Source: Paenibacillus sp. DMB5 (GTDB lineage Bacteria; Bacillota; Bacilli; Paenibacillales; Paenibacillaceae). From it: 64,000 bases of DNA. Below are positions 1 through 9,507 of this stretch, piece after piece. Both the position numbers and the translations under genes were made by a program. The stretch is taken from NCBI RefSeq assembly GCF_001517085.1, contig NZ_LRAC01000131.1:27748-91747 (forward strand), in the 5' to 3' direction. Position 1 is the stretch's first letter. Every line of letters begins with the position of its first letter. Under the pieces are notes generated by a model. That model worked only from the letters and a program-made list of their open reading frames with translations, was not told where the DNA came from and did not search any database.

Positions 1-30
1 AGCGGCCGGAAGTCCAAAAACCGCGGAAGT

Positions 31-114
31 CCCGCAGTATCCTCGCAGTCCGTAGTCCCGTAGTATCCCCGCAGCCCCGCATCCACAGCTCAACATCCCA
101 CAATATCCCCGCAC
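31..114. repeat. Three imperfect 18-bp direct repeats upstream of the WG-repeat gene
   Basis: An 18-bp unit close to CCCGYAGTATCCYCGCAG occurs at 31-48, 57-74 and, more diverged, 97-114. No reading frame with a ribosome binding site runs through the first 186 bases. The function is unknown and the repeat may continue to the left of the window. Confidence 0.45.
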
Positions 115-201
115 TCTTTTAAACCAACCAGGCACAGAAACACCCTTTCCCCCTCCAATTCATACGCTATAGGCAAAAGCCTTTATAAAGGAGCGACGGG
201 A

Positions 202-2175
202 ATGCTGAGGATTAAGCTGAATGAGCTGGCAAAAGGAACGGACAACGGGCTGCTGCAGACGGAAGTGTGGAAATGGGACGGGATCGGCTGGAATGAATAT
301 GTGGCCCAGCAGGAGGAGGATTTCATCCGTGCGGATGATGAGCTGTTCGTAACGCTTCCCGCAGAGGCCGGGCTCTACCGGGTAGATTACTACATCAAGC
401 CACTGGAGCTGCTGGAACCTCTTGATGTACTGAGTACAGAGGCTGCAGGCGGTCTGAGGGCAGAAGTGCTGCATCCGGCCCCGTTTAAGACCAAGGAAGG
501 TACGCTGTGGGGTTACATCAACAATGAAGGGCGGACCGCAATTGAACCCAGATACGAGTACGCCGAGGATTTTCAGGAGAACGGCCTGGCAATTGTACAG
601 CGCAAGAACAGCAGCGGGCTGATTGACAGCAGCGGACGCGAAAAGGTCAAACCCTACTATTCTTATATCGCTCCGTTTGCGGAAGGCCGGGCGGTCGTGT
701 CGGATGCCAAAGGCTATACGCTGATTGATGAAAAAGGCAGGGAAGTCACCGCGGCGCGTTATGATTATCTGAATTCGCTGCATGAGGGGCGGGCGCTTTT
801 TTCCAGACAAAGTACTACAGCTGGCGGTTCACGCTACGGATACATTGATGCGCAGGGTAAGGAGGTGCTGCCTGCCGTATATCTGGATGCAGGTGATTTC
901 ATGAATGAAACCGCGCTGGTAAAAACCGCCGAAGGCGAATATGCGCTGATTGATAAGGACGGCAAGGTGCTGCATGTGTATAAACACGCTTACGTAGGGA
1001 ATCCGGGCGATGGGCTGCTGGCTTATCAGGAGACGGATAACGGCAAGTACGGTTATCTGAACCTGGACGGCAGTGTTGCGATCAAGCCGCAATTTACGGC
1101 TGCACTGCCTTTTTCGGAGGGGAGGGCGGTGATCAACACAGCGGAGAATTACGGTAACGCCTACGGGCTGATCGACAAGCAGGGCAAGCAGATCATCCCG
1201 GCCACCTATTACGAGGTGCAGCAGCTGGGCGAAAACCGTGTCGCGCTGGGAACCCCGGTCTATGCCGACCAGCCGTACCGCGGGTCCCGCTATGTCATTG
1301 CAGATGCTGTTACCGGAAGAATACTCAGCAATCATCCGCTGCTCGGGGTGAACAATTACCAGCACGGGCTGGCTTCGGTTTATGATGCCAAGGATACTTA
1401 CTTTATCGATAAAAGCGGAAAAAGAGCATCGCAGCCGCCCGTCATCGCCGGTTCCGGTACCTTATCCTTCAGCGGCAGCCTGATCCGTGCGGATGTTGAT
1501 CAGCGCACTGCGTATTATGACCGCAAAGGCAAGCAGGTATGGCGGCAGAACGGCGTCATTCCGCTCCGGCCCCCTTACTCTGTACTGGAGAAAAAATATA
1601 AGCCGAACAGAGACTATCTTGTCTACTACCCGGTCATTGAGGGCATTGCGGACATTGAAGTATCCAAGGCCGTCAACAGCAGGCTGCGCAGCCTATCCAA
1701 GGCTGAAGGGGTTTCAAGTGATGCCTCAGGTCAGGATTTCAGCTACACCGGGGATTTTGCCGTGGAATTTTTCCGTAAAAACCTGCTTGTGCTGGAGCTA
1801 AGCGGCTACAATTACCCGTTCGGTGCAGCGCATGGCATGCCTACTATGCTGTATGAGCATGTCAATCTGCGCAGCGGCAGATTTTATACGCTCAGTGATT
1901 TGTTTAAACCCGGCAGCAGATATGTTGAAAAGCTCAGTGAAATCGTCGGCAAGCAGATTGCGAATGACCCGCAGTATTCTTATGTTTTTCCGGATACGTA
2001 TAAGGGTATTACGGCAGATCAGCCGTTTTACGTGGATGAGGAGGCGCTATATCTGTATTTTGCACCCTATGAGATCGCTCCATACGCTGCCGGCTTTCCT
2101 ACTTTCCGGATTCCGTATGCAGAGATTATGGGCCTGATTTCGACCGAAGGCGATTTCTGGCAGTCCTTTCATTAA
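202..2175 (+). CDS. WG repeat-containing protein with C-terminal DUF3298/RsiV-like domain
   Basis: A 657-residue protein. After an N-terminal segment of about 95 residues, some six to seven WG-type repeats (pattern GYI..G...I.P.Y..A..F..G.A) run to about residue 430, for example GLIDKQGKQIIPATY. The last 150 residues look like the DUF4163/DUF3298 pair seen in RsiV, with a YLYFAPYEIAPYAAGFPTF stretch near the end. No clear signal peptide or membrane helix is seen. The start is set by AAAGGAG at 187-193. WG-repeat proteins are widespread in Paenibacillus but have no defined biochemical role, so the function is open. The gene is monocistronic, closed by a hairpin at 2230. Confidence 0.85.
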   Translation: MLRIKLNELAKGTDNGLLQTEVWKWDGIGWNEYVAQQEEDFIRADDELFVTLPAEAGLYRVDYYIKPLELLEPLDVLSTEAAGGLRAEVLHPAPFKTKEGTLWGYINNEGRTAIEPRYEYAEDFQENGLAIVQRKNSSGLIDSSGREKVKPYYSYIAPFAEGRAVVSDAKGYTLIDEKGREVTAARYDYLNSLHEGRALFSRQSTTAGGSRYGYIDAQGKEVLPAVYLDAGDFMNETALVKTAEGEYALIDKDGKVLHVYKHAYVGNPGDGLLAYQETDNGKYGYLNLDGSVAIKPQFTAALPFSEGRAVINTAENYGNAYGLIDKQGKQIIPATYYEVQQLGENRVALGTPVYADQPYRGSRYVIADAVTGRILSNHPLLGVNNYQHGLASVYDAKDTYFIDKSGKRASQPPVIAGSGTLSFSGSLIRADVDQRTAYYDRKGKQVWRQNGVIPLRPPYSVLEKKYKPNRDYLVYYPVIEGIADIEVSKAVNSRLRSLSKAEGVSSDASGQDFSYTGDFAVEFFRKNLLVLELSGYNYPFGAAHGMPTMLYEHVNLRSGRFYTLSDLFKPGSRYVEKLSEIVGKQIANDPQYSYVFPDTYKGITADQPFYVDEEALYLYFAPYEIAPYAAGFPTFRIPYAEIMGLISTEGDFWQSFH

Positions 2176-2229
2176 ACAATATAAACAGCAGGGCCGATAA
2201 ATAGAATAGCAAGCTATAAAAGCAACGAA

Positions 2230-2262
2230 GACTGCTTCCCGTGATCCGGGAGGCGGTCTTTT
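2230..2262 (+). terminator. Rho-independent terminator after the WG-repeat gene
   Basis: GACTGCTTCCCG pairs with CGGGAGGCGGTC across a TGATC loop, with one G-T pair, and is followed by TTTT. Confidence 0.75.
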
Positions 2263-2434
2263 GAAGATATAATGGACATGCTTTCCTCTAAATCTTGCAG
2301 TGTAAATATTTAGCAGCGCACAGCTGATAGTTTTGTGCTACAATGACTGAGGAAGAAATGACAACTTTGTAATAATTGGTGCCCACACACTTGCAGCACT
2401 GCAAATACTACAACAAGAACAAGGAGATGGCATA

Positions 2435-3208
2435 ATGAAGAGCAAAACGGTAAAAGCAATGATCGGTGGAAGTATAGCAGCGGTGATGGCGCTGAGCATT
2501 TCACTTCCGTCACAGGCTGACGCAGCCAGCGGGACTATTACGGTAGAGAACAATCCAAGCTTTGCCCAATTCGTTCAATACTTCGCTCAATATAGCAACA
2601 AGGCCTTTTACTTTAACGGGAATACAGTAACGGTAACGAAGTTCAAGCCGCCGGTTGTGCCGCAGAAGACTGCAGCACCGGCAGCTACCGCTACACCTGC
2701 TCCAACCGCTAAGCCTGCGGCAACTGCTGCACCGGCAGCAACGGCCAAGCCGGCGGCTACCGCTAAGCCAGCGGCTACTGCCAAGCCAGCAGCAACACCG
2801 GCAGCGACAGCTGCACCGGCTGCAACTGCGTCCACACAGTCATCTTATGTGAAGCAGGTAGTAGACCTGGTGAATAAAGAACGCGCTGCAGCCGGACTGT
2901 CTCCGGTGGCTGCCCTGGACAGCCTGAACAAGGTAGCTGCTGCCAAAGCGGCGGATATGCGTGTTAACAATTATTTCTCCCACACTTCGCCTACGTACGG
3001 GTCGCCTTTTGACATGATGAAGTCCTTTGGTATAACGTACCGGGCAGCCGGTGAGAACATCGCCATGGGCCAGAAAACACCGCAGGAAGTGATGACGGCG
3101 TGGATGAACAGTGCGGGTCACCGTGCCAACATTCTCAGCGCTAACTTCAACTACATCGGTGTAGGGTACGATAACAACTACTGGGTGCAGGAATTCATCG
3201 GTAAATAA
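2435..3208 (+). CDS. Secreted CAP-domain (SCP/YkwD-like) protein
   Basis: A 257-residue exported protein. Residues 1-31 form a signal peptide ending near AxA (QADAASG). A short N-terminal region of about 45 residues follows, then a low-complexity Pro/Ala/Thr/Lys linker of about 65 residues built from PAATAKPAATA units, and a C-terminal CAP domain of about 120 residues. Family motifs visible there are YFSHTSPTYGSPFDMM, GENIAMG, AWMNSAGHRANIL and IGVGY. The YkwD/CAP family is common in sporulating Firmicutes; its role is mostly unknown and cell-wall association is likely from the linker. AAGGAG at 2421-2426 fixes the start. The gene stands alone and is closed by a strong terminator. Confidence 0.9.
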   Translation: MKSKTVKAMIGGSIAAVMALSISLPSQADAASGTITVENNPSFAQFVQYFAQYSNKAFYFNGNTVTVTKFKPPVVPQKTAAPAATATPAPTAKPAATAAPAATAKPAATAKPAATAKPAATPAATAAPAATASTQSSYVKQVVDLVNKERAAAGLSPVAALDSLNKVAAAKAADMRVNNYFSHTSPTYGSPFDMMKSFGITYRAAGENIAMGQKTPQEVMTAWMNSAGHRANILSANFNYIGVGYDNNYWVQEFIGK

Positions 3209-3247
3209 GTCTTATAACGACACACACTATTAGACAGAAACTCATAC

Positions 3248-3305
3248 AAAAGGACTGCCTGGACAAGCCGCCTTAACGGCTCACTCCAGTGCAGTCCTTT
3301 TTTTG
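3248..3305. terminator. Terminator between the CAP gene and the phospholipase-like gene
   Basis: AAAGGACTGC pairs with GCAGTCCTTT, with a second stem inside (GCCGccttaaCGGC), and is followed by a T-run. The A-run on the left would also let it work for the convergent minus-strand gene. Confidence 0.75.
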
Positions 3306-3321
3306 ACGGAATTCCGGGGGT

Positions 3322-4299
3322 TCAGGAAATGCCTGCCTCCCAGATCGGCTCGGCATACTGGTTTTTCAGCCGGCTGCTGCATTCCTTGCCTGTGTCGTAG
3401 GAGCGGTCACCCAGCAGATGCACGAAATACTCCATAGCCCGGGCCTTATCCGCTGCTGACGTACTATTCAGCCATGAGGCAAGCGCCCTCAGGACGGTCC
3501 GCCCTTCTGCCAGCGCTTGCTCCCACAAGTCCCAGACACTTTCGGTGCGCACCTCGGAATAAAGGGCGGAATGCCGCCACTCGCCGTGTCTTTCGTTTAA
3601 GTAATCAAGCTGCTCTTCAGCAGGGGACAGCGGCCGGGAGAAGAGCCGGAGGGCTTTGCCGCGCAGCAGCGATTTCTTCCAGCCTCTGGGATCGTACAGG
3701 AACTTATGGGCCAGCAGCATATCCAGGTAGGCTTCGTCCCACATCTCGCGTGGAATTCTGCCGGTCTCGGGATACCAGCGGGAAGCCGTGTCGTGAAGAA
3801 TGCCGTGCACGCTGAAGGGCAGATGTGAGCCTACATTGATTTGCTTCCAGGCTGCGTGCTGCCAGTTATCCATCTGCTTCAGCGACTTCATAAACAAAGT
3901 GTCCAGCACAATCTCAAAACGCTGGTGATTCCGGTGCTGATAGCCTGCCTTCCAGTTGATATAAGGATGAAGATTGCGGTCAAGCAGATGATGGGTGATG
4001 AACCCGAGAAAGTACTGCTGGGCTTCCCGCCGCTCACCGGCGGGCAGGGCCAAGGTCCGCTCCCAGAACTCGACCAGCACCGGGCCGCAGTGCTCTGTAT
4101 GCATGACATCGCCGAGCCGGAGCGCCCGGGTTTCTTTTTTCCAGGGAAAAAAGCTGTGATACAGCAGAAAATCAGGCCCCTGGCAGCCCAGCTGAAACAG
4201 CTCGGGATGTATTTTGAAGTCATCGAGAAAAGCAAATTCCCCTTGAAGCTCTGCTGCAAGCTGTTTTCCGTACTCCAGATGCATCCAAATGTTAGGCAT
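3322..4299 (-). CDS. Zinc-dependent phospholipase C family protein
   Basis: A 325-residue protein of the Zn_dep_PLPC type. The N-terminus MPNIWMHLEYGKQ, then GCQGPDFLLYHSFFPW, an MHTEHCG stretch and YFLGFITHHLLDRNLHPYI carry the conserved His/Asp residues expected to bind zinc. No signal peptide is seen, which is usual for this mostly uncharacterised intracellular subgroup; secreted clostridial alpha-toxin is a distant relative. The frame stays open 70 codons further upstream, but the ATG at 4299 has a good site (CTGAGGGGTGGGAG) and begins the conserved sequence, so I chose it. The substrate is unknown. Confidence 0.82.
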   Translation of the reverse strand: MPNIWMHLEYGKQLAAELQGEFAFLDDFKIHPELFQLGCQGPDFLLYHSFFPWKKETRALRLGDVMHTEHCGPVLVEFWERTLALPAGERREAQQYFLGFITHHLLDRNLHPYINWKAGYQHRNHQRFEIVLDTLFMKSLKQMDNWQHAAWKQINVGSHLPFSVHGILHDTASRWYPETGRIPREMWDEAYLDMLLAHKFLYDPRGWKKSLLRGKALRLFSRPLSPAEEQLDYLNERHGEWRHSALYSEVRTESVWDLWEQALAEGRTVLRALASWLNSTSAADKARAMEYFVHLLGDRSYDTGKECSSRLKNQYAEPIWEAGIS

Positions 4300-4496
4300 T
4301 CTCCCACCCCTCAGACTCGTTAGTTTTCTCCAGCATACAGCCCGAATATTAAAAGAAAGTGAAAATGGGTTACCTGCATTGTAATGCCTCCTGCTTATTT
4401 GCAAATTGTGTATAGAAGAATTATGTTTATTTACATACGTTAAGAAGTTTGTAAAATGTGGAACAATGGAGAATAGAGGCATACGGAGGGATTGCT

Positions 4497-5438
4497 TTGA
4501 AGGATTCAAAATGGACCTGGCGCAGTGTAAGCCTGATTTCTGTCGCGGCTACACTTCTTTTAATTGTGGGCTTTGTATATGCAATAGGCGATATTATCAA
4601 CCCCCAAGGGGAGGCGCTGACCGGCTCACTGCCGCAGGAGACCGTAGCGCCGGTACCGGCCGCAGCAGGTGAAGTGAAGATTCTGGCACTGGGCGACTCA
4701 CTGGCCAAAGGCACAGGCGACAACAGCGGCAGCGGTTTTGTCAGACGAACGCTGGACGGGCTGACGAAGGACGGAGGCCAGGCACAGCTGCTCGGCAATA
4801 TGGGAATTAACGGTCTGACTACTGCCGGGCTGCAGACGAAGCTGCAGGAGGAAGGCGTCCAGTACGCGCTTCGTCAGGCGAGCGTAGTGCTGGTGTCCAT
4901 CGGCGGCAACGACCTGTTCCGCGGCTCGGATATTCTGGGCAACGGAACCGAGGGTGAGGCAGGCACGGCGGGTGCAGACCAGGCTCCGGCTGTAGATGCT
5001 GAGGGCAGCACAAGCGCAGTTCAGCCTGGCGGCGTTCTTGACGGGAAGCCAAGTGCGCTTGTTACCTCTACGCCGAAGCCGAATGAAGAGGAGCTGACAC
5101 CGGAAGCACTGCTGGCTGCCCTCCCGGATGCGGCAAAGCGGCTGGGAGAGATTCTGGAGACCATTGCCGAGATTAATCCGCAAGCGCAGGTCTATTATGT
5201 GGGATTGTATAATCCCTTTGGCGATATCGAGGATCTGCTGGTGCCGGGCAATCAGGCGGTGACGGCCTGGAACAGCGCGGCGATGGACATCATCAACACG
5301 CACAGCAATATGACGCTTGTTCCGACCTTTGATTTGTTTAACCGCCACTTGGACAAGTATCTCTCAAGTGATCATTTTCACCCGAACGGCGACGGCTATC
5401 AGCGGATCAGCGAGCGGATTGTGCAGGCTATACGGTAA
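4497..5438 (+). CDS. Membrane-anchored SGNH/GDSL-family hydrolase
   Basis: A 313-residue protein starting at TTG 4497, chosen because CGGAGGG at 4484-4490 sits six bases upstream; an in-frame ATG at 4458 has no such site. Residues 8-32 form one membrane helix or uncleaved signal anchor. The SGNH blocks follow: ILALGDSLAKGTGD (nucleophile Ser), the block-III SIGGNDLF, and the catalytic pair in DHFHPNGDGY near the end. A low-complexity insertion of about 60 residues rich in Ala, Gly and Glu separates block III from the rest. Probable extracytoplasmic lipase or esterase of unknown substrate, similar in build to B. subtilis YpmR. Confidence 0.88.
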   Translation: MKDSKWTWRSVSLISVAATLLLIVGFVYAIGDIINPQGEALTGSLPQETVAPVPAAAGEVKILALGDSLAKGTGDNSGSGFVRRTLDGLTKDGGQAQLLGNMGINGLTTAGLQTKLQEEGVQYALRQASVVLVSIGGNDLFRGSDILGNGTEGEAGTAGADQAPAVDAEGSTSAVQPGGVLDGKPSALVTSTPKPNEEELTPEALLAALPDAAKRLGEILETIAEINPQAQVYYVGLYNPFGDIEDLLVPGNQAVTAWNSAAMDIINTHSNMTLVPTFDLFNRHLDKYLSSDHFHPNGDGYQRISERIVQAIR

Positions 5439-5492
5439 TAACGGAATGGAATCCAATAAGACCAGAATGAACGTCAGCAAGGAGCTGTGTAT

Positions 5493-6473
5493 ATGGCAAA
5501 AGAGAGAGGCGCAGAGCCCGCAGATATTGTGTTGTCCGTAAAAGGCGTCCGCAAAAAAATCAGCCGCAAATGGATCATAGATGATGTCACTTTTGACGTG
5601 AAGGAAGGGGAAATCTTCGGGTTTCTGGGACCGAACGGCGCCGGCAAAACGACTACCATCCGGATGCTCGTCGATTTGATCCGTCCGACAGAGGGCACTA
5701 TTACCGTCTGCGGCTATAACGTTAACCGTAATCCTGAAAAAGCGCTCCAATTCGTAGGGTCGATCGTGGAAAATCCGGAGGTCTACACCTATCTGACCGG
5801 CTGGGAAAATCTGCAGCATTTTGCCCGGATGCAGCCGGGAGTAGATGAGCAGCGGATTGCAGAGGTAGTGGAGATCGTCCGTCTTGACCAGCGGATTCAT
5901 GACAAGGTCAGCACCTATTCACTCGGGATGCGGCAGCGGCTCGGTATTGCCCAGGCGCTGCTCGGACGTCCGCGGCTGCTCATTCTGGATGAGCCGACAA
6001 ACGGGCTTGACCCCAAAGGAATCAAGGAGCTGCGTGAATTTATCCGTAAGCTGGCTGAAGGCGGCCTGGCCGTATTTGTCTCCAGCCATCTGCTGAGCGA
6101 AATTCAGCTGCTGTGCGACCGGGTAGCCATTATCAGCAAGGGGCGGGTGCTGGCTGTCGGCGGTGTGGATGAGCTTGTCGCCCGCAACTCCCCTTATGTT
6201 CTCTGGGATCTGGCGCCGGTTCCGGCGGCCAGGGCCATCCTGGAAGAGCATGCCGGCATCCGGCTGCTCGGGCTCGATGAAGTTACCCTGGACGACTCGG
6301 TTATTGCCGGTATGGGCGGGGGCTCGGTCATCACAGCCATGGACGAAGCCCTCATTCCGGAGACTGTGGCCGCAATGGTGGCGGCAGGCGTGGAGGTAAA
6401 TGCCGTGCATAAAATCAATCCTACACTGGAACAGCTATTCTTGAAGCTAACGGAAGGTGAATCTATTGACTAA
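5493..6473 (+). CDS. ABC transporter ATP-binding protein (BcrA/CcmA-like)
   Basis: A 326-residue ATPase with Walker A GPNGAGKTT, Q-loop region, signature YSLGMRQRLGIAQALL, Walker B LLILDEPTNGLD and the H-loop SSHLL. A C-terminal extension of about 90 residues is typical of drug- or bacteriocin-export ATPases. The ATG at 5493 is preferred over a GTG two codons earlier because AAGGAG at 5479-5484 is eight bases away. It overlaps the permease gene, so the two form one operon and presumably one exporter. The substrate cannot be read from sequence. Confidence 0.92.
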   Translation: MAKERGAEPADIVLSVKGVRKKISRKWIIDDVTFDVKEGEIFGFLGPNGAGKTTTIRMLVDLIRPTEGTITVCGYNVNRNPEKALQFVGSIVENPEVYTYLTGWENLQHFARMQPGVDEQRIAEVVEIVRLDQRIHDKVSTYSLGMRQRLGIAQALLGRPRLLILDEPTNGLDPKGIKELREFIRKLAEGGLAVFVSSHLLSEIQLLCDRVAIISKGRVLAVGGVDELVARNSPYVLWDLAPVPAARAILEEHAGIRLLGLDEVTLDDSVIAGMGGGSVITAMDEALIPETVAAMVAAGVEVNAVHKINPTLEQLFLKLTEGESID

Positions 6474-7455
6474 TCTGCTTCCGCTCATCCGCAATGAGTG
6501 TACCAAAATAATAAAAAAGAAGCGCTTCTATGTTATCCTGCTGATTCTGCTTGTGCTGGTGCCGATGTTTACCTATGCGCAGATGCGGATTGCCGAGCGC
6601 AGCCGGGACAAGTTCAACTCGGACTGGCGGCTGGAGATCCAGCAGCGGATCACCGATAACCAGAATTCACTCAGCAGCGACCGCATTCCGGAAGAATGGA
6701 AATCGTACCGGAGGATTTTTATCCAGCAGCTGCAGTATTATCTGGACCATGATGTCAATCCCAATGAGCCGAGCGGGGTTACCTTTACCCGTGAGTTTCT
6801 CGATAATTCGGTTTCCCTGTTCATTCCGCTGCTGATTATGGCGGTTGCTTCGGATCTGGTATCCGGTGAACGGACGACGGGCACCATCAAAATGCTGCTG
6901 ACCCGCCCGGTCAGACGCTGGAAGGTGCTCTTCAGCAAAATGGCCGCACTGCTCATGTTCGTGTCCCTGATCGTGCTTTCGGTTTTTGTGATCAGCTATC
7001 TGATATCCGGGCTTGCTTTTGGCTATAAGGGCTTTAATATTCCGGTGTTCACCGGCTTTCAGCTGAGCGGGGATACCGTTGATATGAGCGGCGTGCATTC
7101 GGTGCCCCAGTGGAAGTACCTGCTAATGCAGGGCGGGCTGATCTGGTTCGTAAGCGTAGTTGTTGCCCTGCTGGCCTTCATGGTTTCGGTTCTGGTGCGC
7201 AGCACGGCGGCGAGCATAGTAGTGATGATGGCAGCGCTGATTGCCGGAACGATCCTGACGAACATGGCTGCAGCCTGGTCAACCGCAAAGTATTTGTTCA
7301 TGGTCAATCTGGGTCTCACCGGTTATTTGGCAGGCACACCCGCTCCGATTGAGGGAATGACACTGCCCTTTTCACTCGCGGTATTGTCAGTTTGGGGGCT
7401 TGCCGCAATAATCATTTCATTCGCCGTCTTTACGAAAAGGGATATTTTGAATTAG
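6466..7455 (+). CDS. ABC-2 type transporter permease
   Basis: A 329-residue membrane protein with an N-terminal helix (about 17-36), an extracytoplasmic loop of about 90 residues, and five further helices in the C-terminal two thirds, the ABC2_membrane_2 arrangement. SGERTTGTIKMLLTRPV is the conserved motif after the second helix. The TTG at 6466 is preferred because GGAAGGTG at 6452-6459 lies six bases upstream; a GTG at 6457 lies inside that site. It overlaps the ATPase gene by eight bases, indicating translational coupling. Partner of the upstream ATPase; substrate unknown. Confidence 0.88.
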   Translation: MTNLLPLIRNECTKIIKKKRFYVILLILLVLVPMFTYAQMRIAERSRDKFNSDWRLEIQQRITDNQNSLSSDRIPEEWKSYRRIFIQQLQYYLDHDVNPNEPSGVTFTREFLDNSVSLFIPLLIMAVASDLVSGERTTGTIKMLLTRPVRRWKVLFSKMAALLMFVSLIVLSVFVISYLISGLAFGYKGFNIPVFTGFQLSGDTVDMSGVHSVPQWKYLLMQGGLIWFVSVVVALLAFMVSVLVRSTAASIVVMMAALIAGTILTNMAAAWSTAKYLFMVNLGLTGYLAGTPAPIEGMTLPFSLAVLSVWGLAAIIISFAVFTKRDILN

Positions 7456-7524
7456 AATGTACAAAGTGAACGAAAACGTTTGTTTGCATTTCAGAGTAAG
7501 TGAGATAAAGAAGGAGGAGCATGA

Positions 7525-9507
7525 ATGCTCGAACAGATCGATATGTTTGCAAAAGTCTCCAAGGACGGCGAAGCAGGCCGTACCGGATACGATGCTGACG
7601 ACATTCAGGTGCTCGAAGGTCTGGTTGCGGTCCGCAAACGGCCCGGCATGTATATCGGCAGTACGAGTTCTTCGGGACTGCACCATCTTGTATGGGAAAT
7701 CGTGGATAACGCCGTTGATGAGCATTTAGCCAAATTTTGTTCCAAAATTGATATTACATTGCGTAAGGACGGTTCGGTTACCGTCATTGATAATGGGCGG
7801 GGAATCCCGACTGGAATGCACAAAACGGGAGTGCCGACGCCGCAGGTTGTATTTACGATTCTGCATGCAGGCGGTAAATTCGGCGGCTCCGGCTACAAAA
7901 AATCGGGCGGACTGCACGGCGTAGGCGCTTCTGTTACCAACGCCCTGTCCGAGTGGCTGGAGGTGGAGATTTACCGTGACGGTAAAACCCACCGCCAGCG
8001 GTTCGAATACTGGGTGGACAAGAGCGGTAAGGAGCATGTAGGCGAGCCTGTAACCGGCCTCGAGATTCTCGGCAATACGAACAAGACCGGTACGAAGATC
8101 ACCTTCAAGCCGGATATTCGCGTCTTCGCAAACGGCATTGCCCTGAGCTACGACACGCTTGCGGAACGGGTGCAGGAGATTGCCTTCCTGAACTCGGGTC
8201 TGCGGATCACGCTGAATGACGAGCGCAGCGGACGCCAGGATGAATATTTCTATGAAGGTGGCGCCAGCCAGTTTGTGCAGTTCCTGAACGAAGGCAAGGA
8301 TACGCTGCATGACGTCATCCACTTCAGTTCAGAGAAGGATGAGATCGAAGTTGAAGTAGCGCTGCAGTATAACGCAGGTTATACAGAAACGCTGGCTTCA
8401 TTCGTCAACTCTATTCCAACCCGCAGCGGGGGAACTCACGAAACCGGGTTCAAGACAGCCTATACGCGCGTAATGAATGAGTACGCCCGCCGAACGCAGC
8501 TGCTGAAGGAAAAGGACAAGAATCTTGAAGGCAACGATCTGCGTGAAGGCATGATGGCCGTCATCAGCGTCAAGATGGCTGAGGTTGAATTCGTCGGCCA
8601 GACCAAGGATCAGCTAGGCAGTGCCTCTGCCCGCAGCGCTGTGGATTATATTGTGGCCGAGAATATGGCCCGGTTTCTTGAGGAGAACCCGCAGGTAGCC
8701 CAGAGTCTGCTGAAGAAGTCGATTCAGGCCTCCAAGGCCCGTGAAGCGGCGCGCAAGGCGAGAGACGAGATCCGCAGCGGCAAGAAACGCAGCGAGAGCT
8801 CCAATCTCGGCGGCAAGCTGTCACCGGCCCAGTCGAAGGATGTTACACGCACTGAGCTGTTCATCGTCGAAGGGGATTCCGCCGGCGGCTCAGCCAAGCA
8901 GGGCCGTGATTCCAAAATTCAGGCGATTCTGCCGCTGAAGGGCAAGCCGATGAATCCGGAGAAGGCCAAGCTGCTTGATATTCTGAAGAATGATGAATAC
9001 AAGGCGATTATTTCGGCAATTGGTGCCGGGATCGGCCCGGATTTTGCCGTTGAGGACAGCAATTATTCCAAGATCATTATCATGACTGACGCCGACACGG
9101 ACGGCGCACATATCCAGGTGCTGCTGCTGACCTTCTTCTACCGTTACATGAAGCCGCTGATTGATGCCGGCAAGGTCTTCATCGCCCAGCCGCCGCTGTA
9201 CAAGCTGACCCGCAAATCGGGCAAGCTGGAAACCGTGCGCTATGCCTGGAGTGATGAAGAGCTGCAGAACTACCTGAAGGAGTTCGGCAAGAATTTCGAG
9301 CTCCAGCGCTATAAGGGACTCGGCGAGATGAACCCTGAGCAGCTGTGGGAGACAACGATGAACCAGGACACCCGGAACCTGCTCCAGGTGCAGATCGAGG
9401 ATGCCGCCAAGGCGGAGCGCCGCGTCTCCACCCTGATGGGGGACAAGGTCGACCCGCGCAAGCGCTGGATCGTTGAGAATGTTGATTTTACGGAGATAAT
9501 CGAGTAG
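7525..9507 (+). CDS. parE: DNA topoisomerase IV subunit B
   Basis: A 660-residue type IIA topoisomerase ATPase subunit that, with ParC, unlinks daughter chromosomes. GHKL motifs are visible (DNAVDEH, DNGRGIPTGMH, GGLHGVGASVTNALS). The TOPRIM domain carries FIVEGDSAGGSAKQGRDS and MTDADTDGAHI, and the C-terminus has RYKGLGEMNPEQLWETTM. GyrB and ParE are close relatives. The call to ParE rests on the downstream parC-type partner and the absence of dnaA, recF or other origin genes nearby. AAGGAGGAG at 7511-7519 places the start at 7525. Confidence 0.9.
   Translation: MLEQIDMFAKVSKDGEAGRTGYDADDIQVLEGLVAVRKRPGMYIGSTSSSGLHHLVWEIVDNAVDEHLAKFCSKIDITLRKDGSVTVIDNGRGIPTGMHKTGVPTPQVVFTILHAGGKFGGSGYKKSGGLHGVGASVTNALSEWLEVEIYRDGKTHRQRFEYWVDKSGKEHVGEPVTGLEILGNTNKTGTKITFKPDIRVFANGIALSYDTLAERVQEIAFLNSGLRITLNDERSGRQDEYFYEGGASQFVQFLNEGKDTLHDVIHFSSEKDEIEVEVALQYNAGYTETLASFVNSIPTRSGGTHETGFKTAYTRVMNEYARRTQLLKEKDKNLEGNDLREGMMAVISVKMAEVEFVGQTKDQLGSASARSAVDYIVAENMARFLEENPQVAQSLLKKSIQASKAREAARKARDEIRSGKKRSESSNLGGKLSPAQSKDVTRTELFIVEGDSAGGSAKQGRDSKIQAILPLKGKPMNPEKAKLLDILKNDEYKAIISAIGAGIGPDFAVEDSNYSKIIIMTDADTDGAHIQVLLLTFFYRYMKPLIDAGKVFIAQPPLYKLTRKSGKLETVRYAWSDEELQNYLKEFGKNFELQRYKGLGEMNPEQLWETTMNQDTRNLLQVQIEDAAKAERRVSTLMGDKVDPRKRWIVENVDFTEIIE

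Noticed and set aside
2391..2404. TTGCAG/CTGCAA palindrome before the CAP-domain gene as an operator
   Set aside because: A single short dyad near a weak promoter, with no regulator gene or second copy to support it.
7468..7485. cre- or LexA-like palindrome (around AAACGTTT) before parE
   Set aside because: The match to either consensus fails at several required positions; it may be only a short chance dyad.
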